From an uncultured Bacteroidales bacterium (GTDB taxonomy: Bacteria; Bacteroidota; Bacteroidia; Bacteroidales; FEN-979): a stretch of DNA of 64,000 bases. The stretch covers positions 62,001 through 126,000 of the forward strand of contig CAIWXI010000030.1 of the NCBI GenBank assembly GCA_903916595.1, read 5' to 3'. The position numbers were made by a program, and so were the translations under genes. The notes beneath the pieces were generated by a model, which was not told the origin of the DNA, did no database searches, and was given only the letters and a program-made list of their open reading frames with translations. This document shows, one piece after another, positions 62,574-64,000 of this stretch. The number at the start of each line of letters is the position of its first letter. Positions within the stretch are counted from its first letter, which is position 1.

Positions 62574-64000
62574 TTAATAGTTTAAGTTGGTATTAAGCAG
62601 TTTTTCTGCTCTTTCTATTGATATCCCTTTCCGTCTCGCGTAGTCAGCAACCTGGTCGCGGCTTAGTTTTCCAAGATTAAAATACTGTGACTGCGGATGT
62701 GAGAAATAGTAGCCCGAGACGGAGGCAGCGGGATACATGGCAAAGTTCTCGGTAAGCTGAATGTCGACTGTAGACTCAGCTGCAAGCAGATCGAAAAGCA
62801 CCCGTTTTTCAGAATGTTCCGGACAGGCAGGATAGCCCGGGGCAGGCCTTATTCCCTGATATTCCTCACGTATCATCGAAGTCACATCCAGGTCTTCATT
62901 GCCCGCGAAAGCCCAGAATTCCCGTCTTACGCGACGATGCATGTTTTCGGCAAAGGCTTCAGCAAGACGGTCGGCAAGGATTTTTACCATGATGGCATTA
63001 TAATCATCAAGATCTTTCTCGAACATCGAGGCCCATTCTTCAACTCCCAGGCCCGCGGTGACTGCAAAACCTCCTATATAATCAAGTATCCCTGAATCCC
63101 TTGGTGCAATAAAATCGGCCAGGCAGAGATTTGGTGCATTATCTTCTTTCTTCTGCTGGTTGCGAAGAAACCTGAAAACACTCAGTATACCAGATCGTTG
63201 CTCATCGGTATATATCTCCACATCATCTCCTACAGAGTTACAGGGATACAACCCGATGACCCCACGGGCAATCAGCATTTTCTTTTTTAGTATGTCGGCA
63301 AGAAGGTTCTGGGCATCATCGAAGAGTTTTCTTGCTTCGACGCCCTTAACCGGATCCTTGAAGATCTGCGGATATTTTCCTCCCAGCTTCCAGGCATGGA
63401 AGAAGAACGTCCAGTCAATATAAGGTACCAGCTCATCCAGCGGATAATCATAAAACACTTTGGTTCCATGCATCTGAGGTTTGGTAACCACAGTGTTTTT
63501 CCAGTCAATCCTGAGCCTGTTCCTCCTGGCTTCAGTCAGGGATAAGTATTCATGGTCGGCTTTCTTATCATAGCGGGAACGCATGCCTGCGTATTTCCCT
63601 TTCACCCCTTCAAGGAATCCCGAACGGTTTTCATCGGAAAGCAGGTTTGCCATTACTCCTACAGCCTTGGAGGCATCCTTTACATGAATGACTCCGTGCA
63701 TGTATTCAGGTTCAATCTTTACAGCAGTATGAATCTCTGAAGTAGTTGCACCGCCCAGGATAAGTGGAATAGTCAGGTTTTCACGTTTCATTTCCCTGGC
63801 CACATGCACCATTTCCTCAAGCGATGGAGTGATGAGGCCGCTGAGGCCTATGATATCTGCATGATGCTCCCGGGCCGCGGCAATGATCCTGTCTGAGGGG
63901 ACCATAACACCAAGGTCTATGACTTCGTAGTTGTTGCAGGCCAGGATAACCCCGACAATATTTTTTCCGATATCGTGAACATCGCCCTTTACGGTGGCCA
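62574..64000 (-). CDS. metH: Cobalamin-dependent methionine synthase, C-terminal part (cut by window edge)
   Basis: The frame has no stop up to 64000, so the gene continues beyond the window; 475 codons are visible. The cobalamin-binding motif DVHDIGKNIVG lies at the edge (about 63948-63982), then IIGLSGLITPSLEEMV and LGGATTSEIHTAV. The AdoMet-activation domain follows (RPAPGYPACPEHSEK, SVSGYYFSHPQSQYF). It transfers a methyl group from methyltetrahydrofolate to homocysteine. It is the second B12 enzyme in the window. Confidence 0.97.
   Translation of the reverse strand, partial: ATVKGDVHDIGKNIVGVILACNNYEVIDLGVMVPSDRIIAAAREHHADIIGLSGLITPSLEEMVHVAREMKRENLTIPLILGGATTSEIHTAVKIEPEYMHGVIHVKDASKAVGVMANLLSDENRSGFLEGVKGKYAGMRSRYDKKADHEYLSLTEARRNRLRIDWKNTVVTKPQMHGTKVFYDYPLDELVPYIDWTFFFHAWKLGGKYPQIFKDPVKGVEARKLFDDAQNLLADILKKKMLIARGVIGLYPCNSVGDDVEIYTDEQRSGILSVFRFLRNQQKKEDNAPNLCLADFIAPRDSGILDYIGGFAVTAGLGVEEWASMFEKDLDDYNAIMVKILADRLAEAFAENMHRRVRREFWAFAGNEDLDVTSMIREEYQGIRPAPGYPACPEHSEKRVLFDLLAAESTVDIQLTENFAMYPAASVSGYYFSHPQSQYFNLGKLSRDQVADYARRKGISIERAEKLLNTNLNY

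Overview
The window is chromosomal DNA from a member of the Bacteroidota, probably an environmental Bacteroidales/Marinilabiliales-like lineage. The evidence is a complete type IX secretion core (porP-gldK-gldL-gldM-gldN) plus a sprE/porW homologue, a GldM/GldL pair with the expected motor residues, HU-SPOR and DUF4468 families, an S46 dipeptidyl-peptidase, and promoters of the Bacteroidota form TTG-N19..21-TAnnTTTG. No rRNA, tRNA, insertion sequence, phage or CRISPR was seen. Coding density is high. No gene-free stretch exceeds 300 bases; the longest is about 250 bases (15967-16216) and holds two promoters.

Layout. (1) 93-7889, minus: a methylmalonyl-CoA mutase operon, mutA ... mutB, with a receiver protein, a hybrid histidine kinase and an outer-membrane protein between the two subunit genes and an O-methyltransferase at its end. 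(2) 8044-15966: an epimerase-like gene, DPP11-type peptidase, trmB, an HU-SPOR protein, kdsB, a deoxynucleoside kinase and a GH3-family protein. (3) 16217-18423, plus: ackA with a downstream LuxR-like response regulator. (4) 18424-24838: yebC, a large lipoprotein, an ArsR regulator, adenine deaminase, rlmN and a DUF4468 protein. (5) 24947-42807, all minus: the T9SS core, recG, pheT, a nucleotide-sugar dehydrogenase, a sigma-54 activator, lptE, a TPR protein, secG and groES-groEL, with clear terminators after secG and groEL. (6) 43039-54996: a YitT transporter-like protein, M23 peptidase-dxr-rseP, sprE/porW, bactofilin, two AtpI-like membrane proteins, DUF4421, queD, folE, a BI-1 protein and fabD. 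(7) 55049-59942, minus: nucleotide-sugar genes rfbB and galE, and a wlbC-wlbB-wlbA operon for a diacetamido-uronic acid. (8) 60058-64000: elbB, then metH (partial)-metF-GGGP synthase on the minus strand.

Functional themes. Outer-surface biogenesis dominates: T9SS, LptE, KdsB, nucleotide sugars, RseP and the M23 peptidase. Two cobalamin enzymes (MutAB and MetH) imply dependence on B12. Propionate/succinate metabolism (MutAB) and acetate formation (AckA) are each physically linked to phosphorelay proteins.

The most unusual feature is a set of short tandem arrays with a 7- or 8-base period (seven or eight loci, each with its own unit sequence). They sit at gene 3' ends, usually starting at or running through the stop codon. 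At rlmN and the GGGP synthase gene the array itself encodes the last residues and the stop. This pattern is not explained by the annotated genes and is the main candidate for something undescribed.
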